A stretch of DNA of 64,000 nucleotides. Source: Triglochin maritima (lineage: Eukaryota; Streptophyta; Magnoliopsida; Alismatales; Juncaginaceae). Under the pieces are notes generated by a model that did no database searches, had not been told where the DNA came from, and was given only the letters and a program-made list of their open reading frames with translations. The stretch is taken from assembly GCA_963682175.1 (NCBI GenBank), contig OY821770.1, positions 13,236,501-13,300,500 of the forward strand, given 5' to 3'. Made by a program: the position numbers and the translations under genes. This document shows, one piece after another, positions 46,246-57,829 of this stretch (position 1 is its first letter; each line of letters starts with the position of its first letter).

Positions 46246-47718
46246 TATAGGATCGTAATGATCCCTAATTCATCTGATTACTTAGTTAATTCTCTACTTG
46301 ATTAAGCAAGAAATGCAACGGAAACAAATTTAAAGCAAAGTAGGGAAAAGCAAGCAAACCATAATAACACGAGGATTTTACAGAGGTTTGGCCACCCACC
46401 TACGTCCTCTCTTGCAAGCTCCACTCGACACTTCGCGCTCCAGTCACGTCTTCACTATCCGCTCCTCGTTCCGGGCAGGGAGACAACGTCTTTACAAAGC
46501 AAGCTTCGCGAACAACCTCGCGAACTTTGTTTCCTCATATCACAACCCGAGAGGGATGCTTTGGGCTTTCACTGAAACCTCTACTTCTTTTGACAGCAAT
46601 ATTGAGTGGAACAACACTATCTAACTTGAGCACACTTTGAGTATGATTAGGAATTGATCAAAGGTGTGGAAGTTTAGGTTGGAGTGTAAGATTTGGAGCT
46701 TTGAGGATTAGGAGACTTCTCTCTAGTGTATGAGATAATTTGGAATGGGAGAGTTGTCTAAACAATGTGTTTGGACCTCTATTTATAAGCTCCTAAAGTT
46801 TTCTAGCCGTTAGGGAAGGATTGATTGATTTGTGTGTAAGATACACAAAACAAAAATCAAGGTTCAATAATTCTGTCCCTTAACGATCGACCGAAACGGG
46901 ATAACTGGTCGACCATTTCCTTAAAGATAAGGAACCGTTCAAACTGAATTAAGCATCGGTCTAACAAAATTTGTCTCACTTATGTGAACGGTTGAACAAC
47001 ATAATTAGGTCGGTCGACCAATCAGGGGGGTTTGGCCAGGGTAAAGGTGAGCGGTCAAACGAAAGGCGCTTCGACCGAAAACAAGAACTTTTGTGCTCAA
47101 AATATGTCTTCATCCATTCGATTGTTTTAAGGTCAACGTTGACCGGTGGCCAATTATATTCTAGGGGCTGGTTGAATTTATACGAATACGACCATTGTAT
47201 AATACGACAACGTTAACAGTTATCCAAGAAATACAGGAACGATCGACTGAAAGGTCAAAAGAGGTCAACCGGTGGAGCTAGGAAAATATACGTAGAAGGT
47301 CTGTTATAATCGGTCGAACAAGGCACTGTTTCCGGTCTACCGATGGACACAAGTAATTTAGGTTATGGTTTAGTGATTTTCCGGCTATGGTTTAGGTGAT
47401 CTATTGAAGTCCAATTGATGTGAAATTTTGTTTGTGACTTCTACAAGGAACCTAGTGTCTATGTGAGTACGTTTTAACTCTTGTATGCTCAAGATTACAC
47501 ATGTTCCTAAGACTCAAAATAAAGGAAAATTACATGTCTTCAAAAGCTTGATTACATATCTTGACTTCAATTTCATTCTTCCTTGATTATTGATCACCTA
47601 TAGATGTAGCACAATACAATATATCTTCAATGCATTATGTGCTACACTACATTTGATTGTGATTAAGATTAGGTTGATTAAATCATCAAAATACGGATTA
47701 AGGCCAAAAAAGGCAACA
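46246..47718 (-). mobile_element. Solo LTR of the Sirevirus-like copia family, minus strand
   Basis: Same LTR as 9048-10535, 1,473 bp, inverted: it ends AAGGCAACA (plus right), the complement of the TGTTGCCTTT start, and starts TATAGG where TGTAGG is expected. It has the TATA box (46781-46790, complement) and a decayed palindrome array (46881-47345; for example TCGA cores 22 bp apart near 46889 and 46911). No interior remains, so it arose by LTR-LTR recombination. It is older-looking than the copy at 7054-10535. Confidence 0.85.
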
Positions 47719-49227
47719 GATTTGTCTTCTCTTTCCCTAATATTTTTTCTATCGCCTCTTGCTTGATCATATCACGAGCCTTCTGATTCAAACACTCACC
47801 TCGCTCTTGGGTTAATGTTTGCTTTGTCAATTTCTGGCTAGCTAATCCATCTACCTCAACCTGCAACATTTCAAACATGTAATAATATTCAAAAGATAAC
47901 AGTAAAACTTAATTTAGTCTTTTAAACCATTTGTGGCTCATTCGTATAACAAAGAGCCATCTTTTCAAGTTTGGTGAGAGGTTTCATGATTTTGTTTTCA
48001 TCCATCTAATTATTTAATCAAAATAGAACAATTCTAAATAATGATGCAATTAATATTTATCTAAAGACCCAAAAAATTAATAAGTCAAACGACATTTGTA
48101 TAAATACAAATTGAAACATAAAAATCAAAACAACTATACAACACCAAAACTTACATGAAGTTTTGTTTTGTTTGTGAAGGTTTTAGATCATGTCTTGTGG
48201 TTCATCTTCTTGCAACCGTGATTGATTTTTTTCTTTAAACAATTTTTCTATAAAGAACGAAAAACATTTAAACATAAGCATTGATATTACACGTAAACAA
48301 ATAAAATTATACCTTCGTTCTTTCGGTGTTCCATTTTTCACACTGCATGAGGAATTGGTGAGTGTGAATGCTCGGATCCCCCTTCAAGGACAAATAAACA
48401 ATCCACTCTTCATTTGTCTCGAACGACATGTAGTATTTCTTTTTCACCGAATATAGGTAATCTCTGAGGAAACCGCCGATTTTATGAAAATAATAGTGTT
48501 AGGCGTTCACACAATTACCGAAATCAAAACGATCCTATGAATAACATATAATCATTTGTTAATAAGTCATTTTAACATTCAAGTATTAAATCTAAAACAT
48601 GATAAATAATAAACAAAGACGTACCAGAAGAATATCCCCCGAGTCGACAAATGATTGACGACTTTAATGTGTCATCTTCACATTTAGTGGCCACAACTCG
48701 GGTTGTTTGGCCAACAATGCCAAAGTTGTGTTCAACTTCACCCCACAAGGGCCAACCAGATCAAAGTCCTCATTCTATTGAATTTGGAACTGATGACCGG
48801 TAGAGGGAATAAGATCAACACCTCTAGTTGCCCCTCAATTTCTCTTATTAGATGTCTCATCCTCATCACCTTGTTCTACAAAAAATACAATTTTTAGGAG
48901 ATTTATATGAAATTCAATATTAATGTCAAATTTAAAACATTGTTACCTTCAAATTCGTCAATGATACATGCTCGAGCGTGACCACGAGACTAACTACCTT
49001 CTTCTCTCCTATCTAGTACACCTCACACCTCTGCTAGTAGACCATCCACTTCATGAGGCCTAACAACCTCAATCATATGACGATGTGGATCGAGTGGTTG
49101 TAGTTCATCTTCCACCTGTCGAGGCCAAACAACACTTACGGGGTATAACATTTAAAATTAAAATTAGTATTTTAGAATTATAAAGATCCAAAGTAAATTA
49201 TTTAAAAGAAAACATATAGCAAATACA

Positions 49228-49235
49228 ATTAAAAC
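49228..49235. repeat. 8-bp target duplication ATTAAAAC (left), hAT-1
   Basis: Exact copy at 53733-53740. Confidence 0.92.
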
Positions 49236-49315
49236 CAATGTTCACGGAACGCCTAGGCGAGCCTAGGTGTCCGATCGCCAAGGCGTTCGTGCGACCGCCC
49301 AACTCTGGGCGGTCT

Positions 49316-49589
49316 TTTTTTTAATTCAATTAAATTTTATAAAATAGATAAAAAAATCAGGAAAAATCGGGAAAAATAGGAAAACATGCACAAATATTAT
49401 CTAAAAATACCATACATGTTTAGGCTTCGAAAGGACACCTAGTTCCTCGACCAAGACCTCACTAGGCACCATCTCTACCCACCTAAACACTTAGGTATAC
49501 AATTTATTGCTTAATAGTACAATTACAAAGGTAACTCAGAGTTCATACAATAGCAGATAATAGAGAAATTAGAATTACAACTTAACTAA
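49316..49589. other. hAT-1 3' region
   Basis: AT-rich, non-coding, between the GGCG-rich subterminal part and the transposase stop. Confidence 0.6.
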
Positions 49590-52500
49590 CTAATTCCATT
49601 GGACACATTGATCTAATGTCCAACTGGGAACCATATCATATCCTCCACCACCATCAGAGTCGTCGGAGTGGTTCTCGTTCAGATTGTCGACTGATGTGAA
49701 TTAAATTTATACCGCAAGTGCACGGCGTCAATGAAGATGTGGCAAGTACGGGTCGAACACAAGGAGGGAGAGATTTGTTATTTGTGTGATTTTCGAATTA
49801 AGGAAGAAAGAGAGAGGAATAAGTTTGGTTTTGAGATTTTTGGGTTTTAATTATCTAAAGCATGAAACATGAACAAATAAAACTAAAATAAGAACAAAGA
49901 TGGTGAATTCCGTTGGGTGGAGGTTTAGATATATGGTTTAGATTAGAGAATTCAGAAACTTATAATAAATCATATTAGTTATAAAGCATTACATGATAAA
50001 TGATTTAACACAAACTCAAGTAATCAAAATATACTAAACACGAAATTAAAATAATAATTTTATTCTTTTCTCATCACCCTAAATCCGTCACCTCCACCCT
50101 TTGGAAAGAGTTAGAAACTCATAGATGGAGGGAAGGAGAAGGGGTCCTAGAGGAATTACAAAAGAAAACTAAAAACAAGAAATAAAAGACAGAATTTTAT
50201 TACTAAAACTATGGAACAAAACAAGAACTAAGAATTAAAAACTAAGGCTAAAATTCAGAAGCTCCTCTACAACATCGTTTCATGGCTATTTATAGCCGAT
50301 ACAATGGACTTACGTATAAAATAGGAAAGTACACACGTCGACACGCAACCGATAAAATTTTTAGAGCATGGATCTAATTTTGTGCGGCGGATTCGCCACC
50401 TTTTTAGCTCCGATTTAATCCGGATTTTTCATGTGTGTTTATGGTATGATTTCAATATCCTTTGCGCGTCAGGATTGATTCTTTCCTTTCTTTTGAGCTC
50501 CGACTTTATTTCTTTATATATTTGGAGATCCACATTGATTTTTCTTTAGATTTTTTCCATAATAATAAAAGCTACTCGTAATTTGCAATTAGGTCCTTGG
50601 CTTTTTGCAGTTAAGTTCTTGTCTACTTTTGTGCTTAAGTCCTTGTCCTTTTTGTAATTAGGTCTTGAATGCTTTTATGCTTGGATGCATTTCCATTTGA
50701 AACCCGATAATCTTGAACTTGGTCTTTATGACAGGAATGAGTCTCTTGCACGCATTTATGCTCGGGATATGGGTAATTTGCATTCAGGTCCCTGTATTCT
50801 GTAAATAAGACTAAACACATACCTTAGTAGCATTTATTGATATAAAATTAATCTAAATGAAAGACATATGATGCAATATATGCAATGCATCATCGACGTA
50901 GACAACATCTTGTTCAGTTTCTTCATCGTCGGATTGGACATATTGCTCGTCGATGTCCATCGGTGGTTGAGAACTCGATGCACCTGGAGCTCTAGAACTA
51001 ATGTGAACGATGGCATCATCCATGCCACCACCTAATAATGGCACGTCAGATGCAGTGGACATGGATCGAGCAAAGTGTATCCGTGAAGAAGAATGTCCTA
51101 AAGCTGCTTCCTCGGCATCGGCCCATGTAAGCTCCTCTCCAGCGAAGACCAGATCTTCAGTTTCTACCAACCATGGATGCTCGTCGAAGAGATCGTAGTC
51201 CACACTGATGGGGTCATAAAATCTGGGCTTCTCCATCCTTTGCTGAAACCTTTGCCTTAACTTTTGGTTGTAGTTCACATACACCAAGTCATTCATCTTC
51301 TTCACAACCAACATGTTCCTTCTCGTTGAGTGCAACTGCTCGAAGACACTCCAATTCCGCTCACAACCTGATGCTGAGCATGTCAATCCCAACACCCTCA
51401 GGGCCAACCTATGTAATGCGGTCTCTCCCATGTCTGCGCCATAAGATTGCCACCAATCTATAAGTCTTCTTTCCGTCCTTTGTCTGGCGACCATATCCCT
51501 CGAGAATATTCCGAGGGAGTTCTTGTAACGATCAAGTAGACCGCAAATATTGTCTTGTTCTGTAGGAGTGGGTACGAGCCGCTCTACAACATCCATGAAT
51601 CCAGGCATATGCTCATTGAAAGCTACATTTCGATCCTGAGGTGGGACGGAGAAGAAGGTACCAGGGTTGAGTAAGAAACCAACTGAGTGTAGCGGTGAGG
51701 ACATCATCTTCCCTGGACCCCACCTGGTGTCGATGAGGTCGATGACTTTCTTGTACAACCTCGGGTTTCCGTCAAAGTTCCTCATGATTTGTTCTTTGGC
51801 TTTCTCCATTGCGTCACACAGATATCCCATCGGTGGTTTCTCATCGCCGTCAACAAGTCTAAGAACCTGGACCATAGGTTGTGAGGCCTTCAGTGCCTTC
51901 ACGACGTTGGTCCAGAAGCCACTTTGTAGAATGGTCTCGGCAACTTCAGTAGAGATCTCCTTCTTTTTCTTGTTCATCCAACTTGCATTAGGATCGTTGT
52001 ACTTCGGGGAAACAACAAAGGCTCGGAGTTTGTCTTTCTTCAGGAACAACCTTTGCAAAGTCAGAAAGGCGGTGGCAAATCTCATGACACCAGGGCGTAG
52101 CAGGTTCCCTTCAATGGCAATTCACATCCTCTTCAACAACATGGCAGAGCTGTTGAAATGTTTGACGATCTTACGAGCTAAAACAATAGTCTTCAAAAAC
52201 AACTTGCCAATATCCTCCAAGATGAGATCGATGCAATGCGCTGCACAGGGAGTCCAAAACATTCTTCTTCTTTTTTGCTGCAACATCCTACCGGCAAGTA
52301 CGTACGCGGCGGCGTTGTCGGTGACCACCTGAACAACGTGTTCTTCGCCAATCTCGCCAACTACCTTGTCCATCAGCTTGTACAGGTAGTCTGCGGTGTG
52401 AGAGTGACCGGAAGCATCTACAGACCTCATGAACATGGTACCTGTCGGACAATTTACTAGAAAATTGATTATATTCCTACCGGACCTATCAGTCCAGCCA

Positions 52501-53264
52501 TATGTCATCAACGTGCACCCGTATGTTGCCCAATCTTGTCTGTACGACTCTAGTATACCTCTAGTGTAGTCAATTTCCTGTTTGAGGCACGAGTCACTAA
52601 CTTCATGATACGTCATGGGTTTAAGTCCGGGTCCGTAAGTACAAGTAGCAGATATTGCTTCCTTCCACTCAGGCGTCCTTACAGTGTTGAATGATATACC
52701 ACATCTATAGAAAAGTCTAGACCATTTTTGATTAATTGTTTTCCTATCTTCTTTTCTAAAGGTTCTTTCGATGGTTGTTTGTTGGGGGGACGGAAACCAC
52801 GTCCTTCCCATGTCCGCAAAATGGTGCCCACAAACGTTGTTTTTCTCTTTCGACCAGGAACGGGGCGAGAACGGGAGGTTGGGGTCCGAGCAGAATCGGA
52901 ACCCGACCTGGTTTCCAGATCAAATTCTATGTTTTCTCGGTCTACATAATCATCAAGACATACATTTTTCGTTTTGTAATGTCCTACTGTTTCTAATCAT
53001 GTATGCAGTTATGTCTTGTTTAACAGAGTCAGGAACTTTATCACAAGGTTTAGCATTGCTACCGGGTGTGTGTGCAAGATGTTGTTTGTGACGGGTTATA
53101 CCACCTCTAGTTTCCTTACCACATAACTCACAGACAATGCAGTTTTTATCATTAGCACTAATGTAATGGGCAATATTCCAACCAGGGTCATTTGTACGGG
53201 TATGTCTTAGGTCATCGTAACTCTCGTGATGCATAGGGAGACTAGTGCCGGGTACGCAAGTCAT
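49590..53264 (-). pseudogene. hAT transposase: BED finger, DUF659-like core, hAT dimerisation domain
   Basis: BED zinc finger near the start (CELCGKETRGGITRHKQH, about 53.14-53.07 kb). Then a low-similarity linker whose frame is disturbed (stops near 52955, frame change before 52811). The catalytic region runs 52811-50900 with a DUF659-like block (YGWTDRSGRNIINFLVN), the TPCAAHCIDLILEDI block and the C-terminal dimerisation domain (ERNWSVFEQLHSTRRN near 51.35 kb). One TGA interrupts the core near 52119-52121. The acidic tail is split by a solo LTR after VVYVDD (50893) and resumes at 49687-49590. It would cut and rejoin the element ends as a dimer in the nucleus. Inactive as seen. Confidence 0.9.
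49692..50892 (-). mobile_element. Solo LTR related to the Athila-like family
   Basis: TGATGTGAATT to GCAATGCATCA, flanked by TCGAC duplications (49687-49691, 50893-50897). The first 70 bp share ACCGCAAGTGCACGGC and GGCAAGTACGGGTCG with the LTR at 30332, so it belongs to a related family. 1,201 bp, no interior. It inserted in the last codons of the hAT transposase. By analogy with the Athila-like element it is read on the minus strand. Confidence 0.85.
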
Positions 53265-53620
53265 ATCTTAAAACTAGACTAATATAAAAATTTAGACTAA
53301 TATGAAAATAAAATACTAATTAATTTAATTCTAAAGAGAAGTTAGAAAGAGTGCACTTGATTTTGGCGGTTGAAGAATGAAGAACCGGATCAGAGACTTC
53401 ACTTTCCAACTTCAAAACTAAGCACCAGACCGGAGACTTAATCGCGAAAACTTGATGATTAGGAAACTTAATGATTAGAATAGAATTATGAAAAGAAGAG
53501 AATGAGAGATTTGTGAAAAATGAAGAGGTTTGGAGGGGTTTATATAGGATTTGGGGGTAGTGGCAAACTTGTAAATTTTGAAAGAAAAAAACAAAAAAGT
53601 GGAGAGCCGTTGGAGTGCCA
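53265..53620. other. hAT-1 promoter side
   Basis: Upstream of the minus-strand transposase. TATATAGG-like sequence near 53541-53548 (complement CCTATATAAA) is a candidate TATA box. No ORF. Confidence 0.5.
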
Positions 53621-53740
53621 CCTATGCGAGGTGATTGCCCAGGCGACCGCCTATTTCGCCTAGCTTTGTTGGGCGAAAGGCGGTGGTCGCCCAGGCGACC
53701 ACCGCGACGGGCGGTCGCCTACGTGAACACTGATTAAAAC

Positions 53741-54273
53741 ACTATCTAATCATCAAAGAAATCTCTAGGTCGATATTTCAATACAATGTGCCAATTAGAC
53801 TCAATTGGATCTTGAGCATAAGAGCATTGTTAGCATAAATACATTTTCAACCTGCATTCAACAACAAACTCAATCGATCCCAATAATGCATGAATAATAT
53901 CACACACACGAGGACTAAAAAGAACAATCTGCCAATAAGAAGAATAAATTATCTTCCTTAAATTGAAAATTTTATGGACTATGATAAAACTTACTTTAAA
54001 CTAAAGCTATAAGGACATACATAATTAAATAACCATTCATGAAAGATAGTACCTTCGGGCGTACCTAATTAATCTCAAGAATTTTAGGTTTTCGAGGATT
54101 ATCACAAAAATAAAGTTATCAATGTCACCTTATGAAGTGATTTCACATTTTAACTGGGTTAACTGAATATATTTTCTACAACACATAAATAGGAGAGATG
54201 GCATTGCGAGGAGGCAATGGCAGGGAGGCATCGACAGAGAGGGATGGCTAAGGTTTTGGGGGGTGGGAGAGAA
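53741..54273. other. AT-rich stretch, no gene seen
   Basis: Could be the 5' part of the CACTA-like remnant; the last 90 bp are purine-rich (GAGAGGGATGG repeats). Confidence 0.45.
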
Positions 54274-55061
54274 CACTATAAGAAATTAGGTCTATAGCCA
54301 CGATAGGTGGATCCGTGACTATAGGATCCGTCACTGATTCAGATATCAGCGACAGAAAGTGGAGAATCAGTCACGGATAAATCTCGTGGCTACAAAATTA
54401 AACCCAAACTTTACAGAAACATGACTCCTCACCCAAATCCGTAAACCCCCAAATCGTCTCCCACCCGAAACCCCAAAATCGTGTCTCCCATCCAAATCGC
54501 CGTCGTGGTTCCCATCGCCTCTCCTCGCCGTTGTGACTGCCACCAGCACTCCCCGCCTTCGTTTCTCCCACTGCCTTTCCCACGTTGCTTCTTCCACCAC
54601 CAGCTTCCAACCCGGACTACCACCACCGACCTTCGTGTCCCACCTCTGGCTCCTAACTTCTCATCCCACCTTCAACCTCTGCTTCTGACCTCCGCCTCCC
54701 CATTCACCACCTACGTGTCCCTCCACCGCGCCGCACCCGAACCAACCCCGTCCTTCTCACCCCCATTAGGTCCCTCAACGGGTCTTCCAGCTTCGGCACG
54801 ACGGAATTTCTTTCGTCATTAATGCTATTAATGACGAATTTTTCGTCATGTGCTTTGGGTGAAGTCGGTGCTACTCGCTACTGCCGACGGAATTTCTGTC
54901 GGCGCTACTCGCTATTAATGTCATGTGTGGTGCACGTGATGTGACGTGACGTGAGAACCAAGATCGAGCGTGAAATGAATTTTTTTTCACGCTCGGCCTG
55001 ACATCGGTCTTGACGAAATTCCATCGGCAATATTCCACCGGGAAAGGTGGACTTTGTAGTG
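54274..55061. mobile_element. CACTA-type termini, small or chimeric element
   Basis: Left CACTATAAGAAA followed by inverted copies of ATCCGTGAC/GTCACGGAT (54310-54385). Right end TTTGTAGTG (CACTACAAA read inward) preceded by CCGACGGAAT-type repeats (54785-55040). Between them lies a C-rich stretch on the plus strand, like a CACTA 5' leader with Pro-rich chance frames. The two ends use different subterminal motifs and no shared triplet flanks them, so they may belong to two elements. Confidence 0.45.
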
Positions 55062-56757
55062 GTAATAATATCTGAAAAAACATCAAAACTAACTCAAATA
55101 GCCATTATTTACTTATCAAAATGCATATGTTATTCATTATTTGAGTACCTAATACTTGAAATACGACGAAACTAACCTGAATAACTCCTATTTATTTTAA
55201 AAAAACATGCATATGGGGATACTTGACTAAATAATGCTACTCACTAGACAATGGACATTCCGTTATATGACCGGTCTTTGTCATTGAGTTAAGACTCAAC
55301 GGTTGAAAATGTTTGAGCTAGGGCTGTATGATTAGTTCCTTCAATTATAAAACATTTTTACTTGGTAAAATAGTAGTAGTTTTTATATGACTTGTAACAT
55401 AACAAAAACAAAAAAAGAGAATCTAAAAGGGAATATTTTGCTGAAAATTTAAGGTTTCCCCAATAATAATAAAGCTGCTTAGTTAGTGCATTTTGAAGAT
55501 GAGACGAAGTCATTTGAGACGTAACTTTACTTCAATATTCAATCTAAAGTTGTCTTCCTTGACAACAGCCTTGCACCCACTGGATTAGTGGTTAGTTTCT
55601 TGTATTAGCAACTAGCAGGGAGGATCTTTCGAATCCCATTCAAAGTTAAATATCCTCTGATTTGCTGACTTATTTTGTAGGTATAAACGCATCTTTTTGC
55701 GTTCAGTGTTCAACTTCTATATTTAGGACTGTCATAAACTCATATATATTTTTAAAAATTAGCAAGTATTAGTGGTAGCTTAGTATATCGATTGATGTTA
55801 CCATGAAGATACATAGAAGCAACAAACTTCCACGTCAAATTTCTCATTAATTTAAAATTTGTACACGTGTTCTTCTCTAACAATATAAATATAATTTATC
55901 ATATATCACATATATGCTTTTAGCTTCACACATGATGTAATATATTTTTTTTGAAATATCACTCTAGATATAAACTGCAGTTGGTCAATTGGCATCTGTC
56001 CGTTCATACCTAACTTTAAGAAAAGAAATATAGAGGGGTTTGGTAAAAGAAAAGATACAAAAACTGATGCCAAATTCTATGAACAAAAGGAAGAGCCAGC
56101 GCAGCAATCCCCACTGTAAAGAGGACAGATTTGTGAGAACTTTTAGTAAAGAATAAACTGGTCAACAACCACCTCTTTTGCATTCAAATGAGAGTGAGTG
56201 TTTAATAAGTAGTGCAGTCATTATCTTTAACTGGAAGGAAAACATTACATCTTGATATGTGTATGTATGCATATGTACCAGAAAATGTCATTTTAAGTAC
56301 GATTGCAAATAGGAAATAAAGGTATGTATTTACGTACGGTGTTTGTGGTGATGTCATTTTAAGTTGGATTTTTGGCTTCTATCTTCTTGATTTTGATGAT
56401 AATTGTGTCAAAGTTCTCCATGTTTGGTTGTCATTATCATCTTCATTATCAAATTCGATAATATTATGTGAAATCAATCCCCCTTTTTATTTGTTAGTTA
56501 TTTTCCGAGCATTAAGTTGATTTTGATGTATTCATAAGTTCGTTTGAATGTAATGTTGTAAGATATGTTTGTTGTTTATGAGAAAATGGAAAGATATGTT
56601 TGTTGTTTATGAGGAAATGGAGGATGTAACGATGTCAAAATGTACCAAAATTGGAGGGCATAGAAGCAAATAACACAATTCCCATGGATTAATATTTTAT
56701 AGTATGCCAAATGCAAATATAATTATAATAGATGATTTTTTGAAGTCAAAGTAGCAA
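55062..56757. other. Intergenic, AT-rich, no gene seen
   Basis: No ORF above chance and no element ends. A duplicated string AGATATGTTTGTTGTTTATGAG (56570 and 56593 region) is a short local tandem repeat. Confidence 0.6.
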
Positions 56758-56766
56758 TAAATTTTT
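56758..56766. repeat. 9-bp target duplication TAAATTTTT (left)
   Basis: Exact copy at 57300-57308. Confidence 0.9.
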
Positions 56767-57299
56767 GGGTTAATTACAGTTTGACCCCCTGAACTATGAC
56801 TTGGTATCACTTTGTCCCTTTGAACTTTCAAAATTAGCAATTACCTCCCCTGAACTTTAATTCTGTAACACTTTGCCCCCTTGAACTTCAAAAACTCATT
56901 ATTTAACACACATTCAACGTTTTTTTTCCTAATTTTTTTGTTGTATCCCTAATACATTCCTAAACCTATATTTACGTGAAAGTTTGGATCGAAACGGATG
57001 TCGGATATGGTTGGAATTTGGGTCGGTTTGACACTCAATTCGACCCGAATTCCAACCATATCCGACCTCCGTTTTGATCCAAACTTTCACGTAAATATAG
57101 GTTTAGGAATGTATTAGGGATACAACAAAAAAAATTAGGAAAAAAACGTCGAATGTGTGTTAAATAATGAGTTTTTGAAGTTCAGGGGGGTAAAGTGTTA
57201 CAAAATTAAAGTTCAGTGGAAGTAACTGTTAACTTTGAAAGTTCAGGGGGGTAAAGTGATACCAAGGCATAGTTCAGGGGGTCAAAGTGTAATTAACCC
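56767..57299. mobile_element. Fold-back Mutator-like MITE (533 bp)
   Basis: Two inverted arms of about 259 bp (56767-57025 and 57041-57299) around a 15-bp loop, ends GGGTTAATTACA, and a perfect 9-bp duplication. Ends and duplication length fit non-autonomous Mutator-like elements common in plants. No coding capacity. Transcripts would form a long hairpin, a likely small-RNA source. Confidence 0.9.
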
Positions 57300-57569
57300 T
57301 AAATTTTTATTTCTTGAAAAAATCATTTTGAGTTCCGACTTCAGAATGCGAAACCAAACACAAGTAGCTGCAGAATTAGTAGAGAACAGTTGGAATTGGC
57401 ACCAACCTCTATGCAAATGTCTGACTGGTAGATGGGATCATGGGACCAACGTTAATGATGAAACAACACGATTCGCAAATGCAAAATCCAAAGAGTACGG
57501 CTAACGTCGTCAGTTGAGTCAGTAATCCAGTCAACAAAGAAATTTATTTAATAACATGTTGGGTCACAT

Positions 57570-57690
57570 GCAACTTTTAGTTTCCCAATGCAACATTACT
57601 TTCTCACTGCAACGTTTGGTTTCTCCATGCAACTTTTATTTTTTTCCCAGCACAACTTTTGGTTTCTCCATACAACATTCGAATACCAAG
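57570..57690. repeat. Short direct repeats around TGCAACTTTTGGTTTCTCC
   Basis: Five imperfect copies of a unit of about 22-25 bp (TGCAAC, T-rich, GTTTCTC or GTTTCCC). Confidence 0.65.
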
Positions 57691-57829
57691 GTAAAATGAA
57701 GAGTTCATTTTTGTTATTTTGTTCTCCATATAAGCAGGTGATAAAAATAACAAACTTAAAAAGAAAAAAACAACAACTTAAAAAGGCAAAATATGTTCTT
57801 TTTTAACATCTACGTCTGTCATTTTTAAC

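Larger units (their letters stand above)
45820..49150 (-). pseudogene. Second Transposase_24-like gene, broken by insertions
   Basis: Minus-strand exons in order: a weak block near 48.79-48.64 kb (ALLAKQPELWPLNVKMTH), KKYYMSFETNEEWIVYLSLK and CEKWNTERTK (about 48.46-48.31 kb), MDENKIMKPLTKLEKMALCY (about 48.00-47.94 kb), and a coiled coil ending EAIEKILGKEKTN (47878-47735). Here the solo copia LTR interrupts it. After the LTR: QDVVGIQSNVHIEHVQTKVS (about 46.2 kb), EHEKLKAQVTKLMAAQFRGD (about 46.05-46.0 kb) and an acidic end SGDIDMYSQHDDDPSTD (about 45.88-45.83 kb). Layout and the LGKEKTN block fit the Transposase_24 ORF of CACTA elements. No TNP2 partner is visible nearby. Confidence 0.5.
49236..53732 (-). 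mobile_element. hAT transposon 1 with intact ends
   Basis: Terminal inverted repeats CAATGTTCACG (left) and CAGTGTTCACG (right, read inward), one mismatch in 11, and a perfect 8-bp duplication, the hAT signature. Subterminal regions are rich in GGCG/CGCC strings (49250-49315, 53625-53720) able to pair. The element carries one BED-type transposase on the minus strand and holds a solo LTR (49692-50892). 4,497 bp in total, about 3.3 kb without the LTR. Confidence 0.92.
45334..54273 (-). mobile_element. Remnant of a second CACTA-like element
   Basis: Defined by a Transposase_24-like gene on the minus strand (about 45820-49150) and a block of CCGACGGAAA/TTTCCGTCGG-type repeats at its downstream side (45345-45550). 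Interrupted by a solo copia LTR and a hAT element. The borders are uncertain: a CACTA-type end in the right orientation was not found on the left, and the right limit is placed before the end at 54274. Confidence 0.4.

Noticed and set aside
51667..52332. Plus-strand open frame of 221 residues
   Set aside because: Antisense shadow of the hAT-1 transposase.
54481..54822. Pro/Ser/Thr-rich 113-residue frame
   Set aside because: C-rich leader-like sequence between CACTA-type ends; low complexity and frames open on both strands, no domain.
45334..55061. One 9.7-kb CACTA element bounded by CCGACGGAA repeats on both sides
   Set aside because: The left terminus and a matching 3-bp duplication could not be identified, and another CACTA end (54274) lies inside; kept only as a low-confidence remnant.
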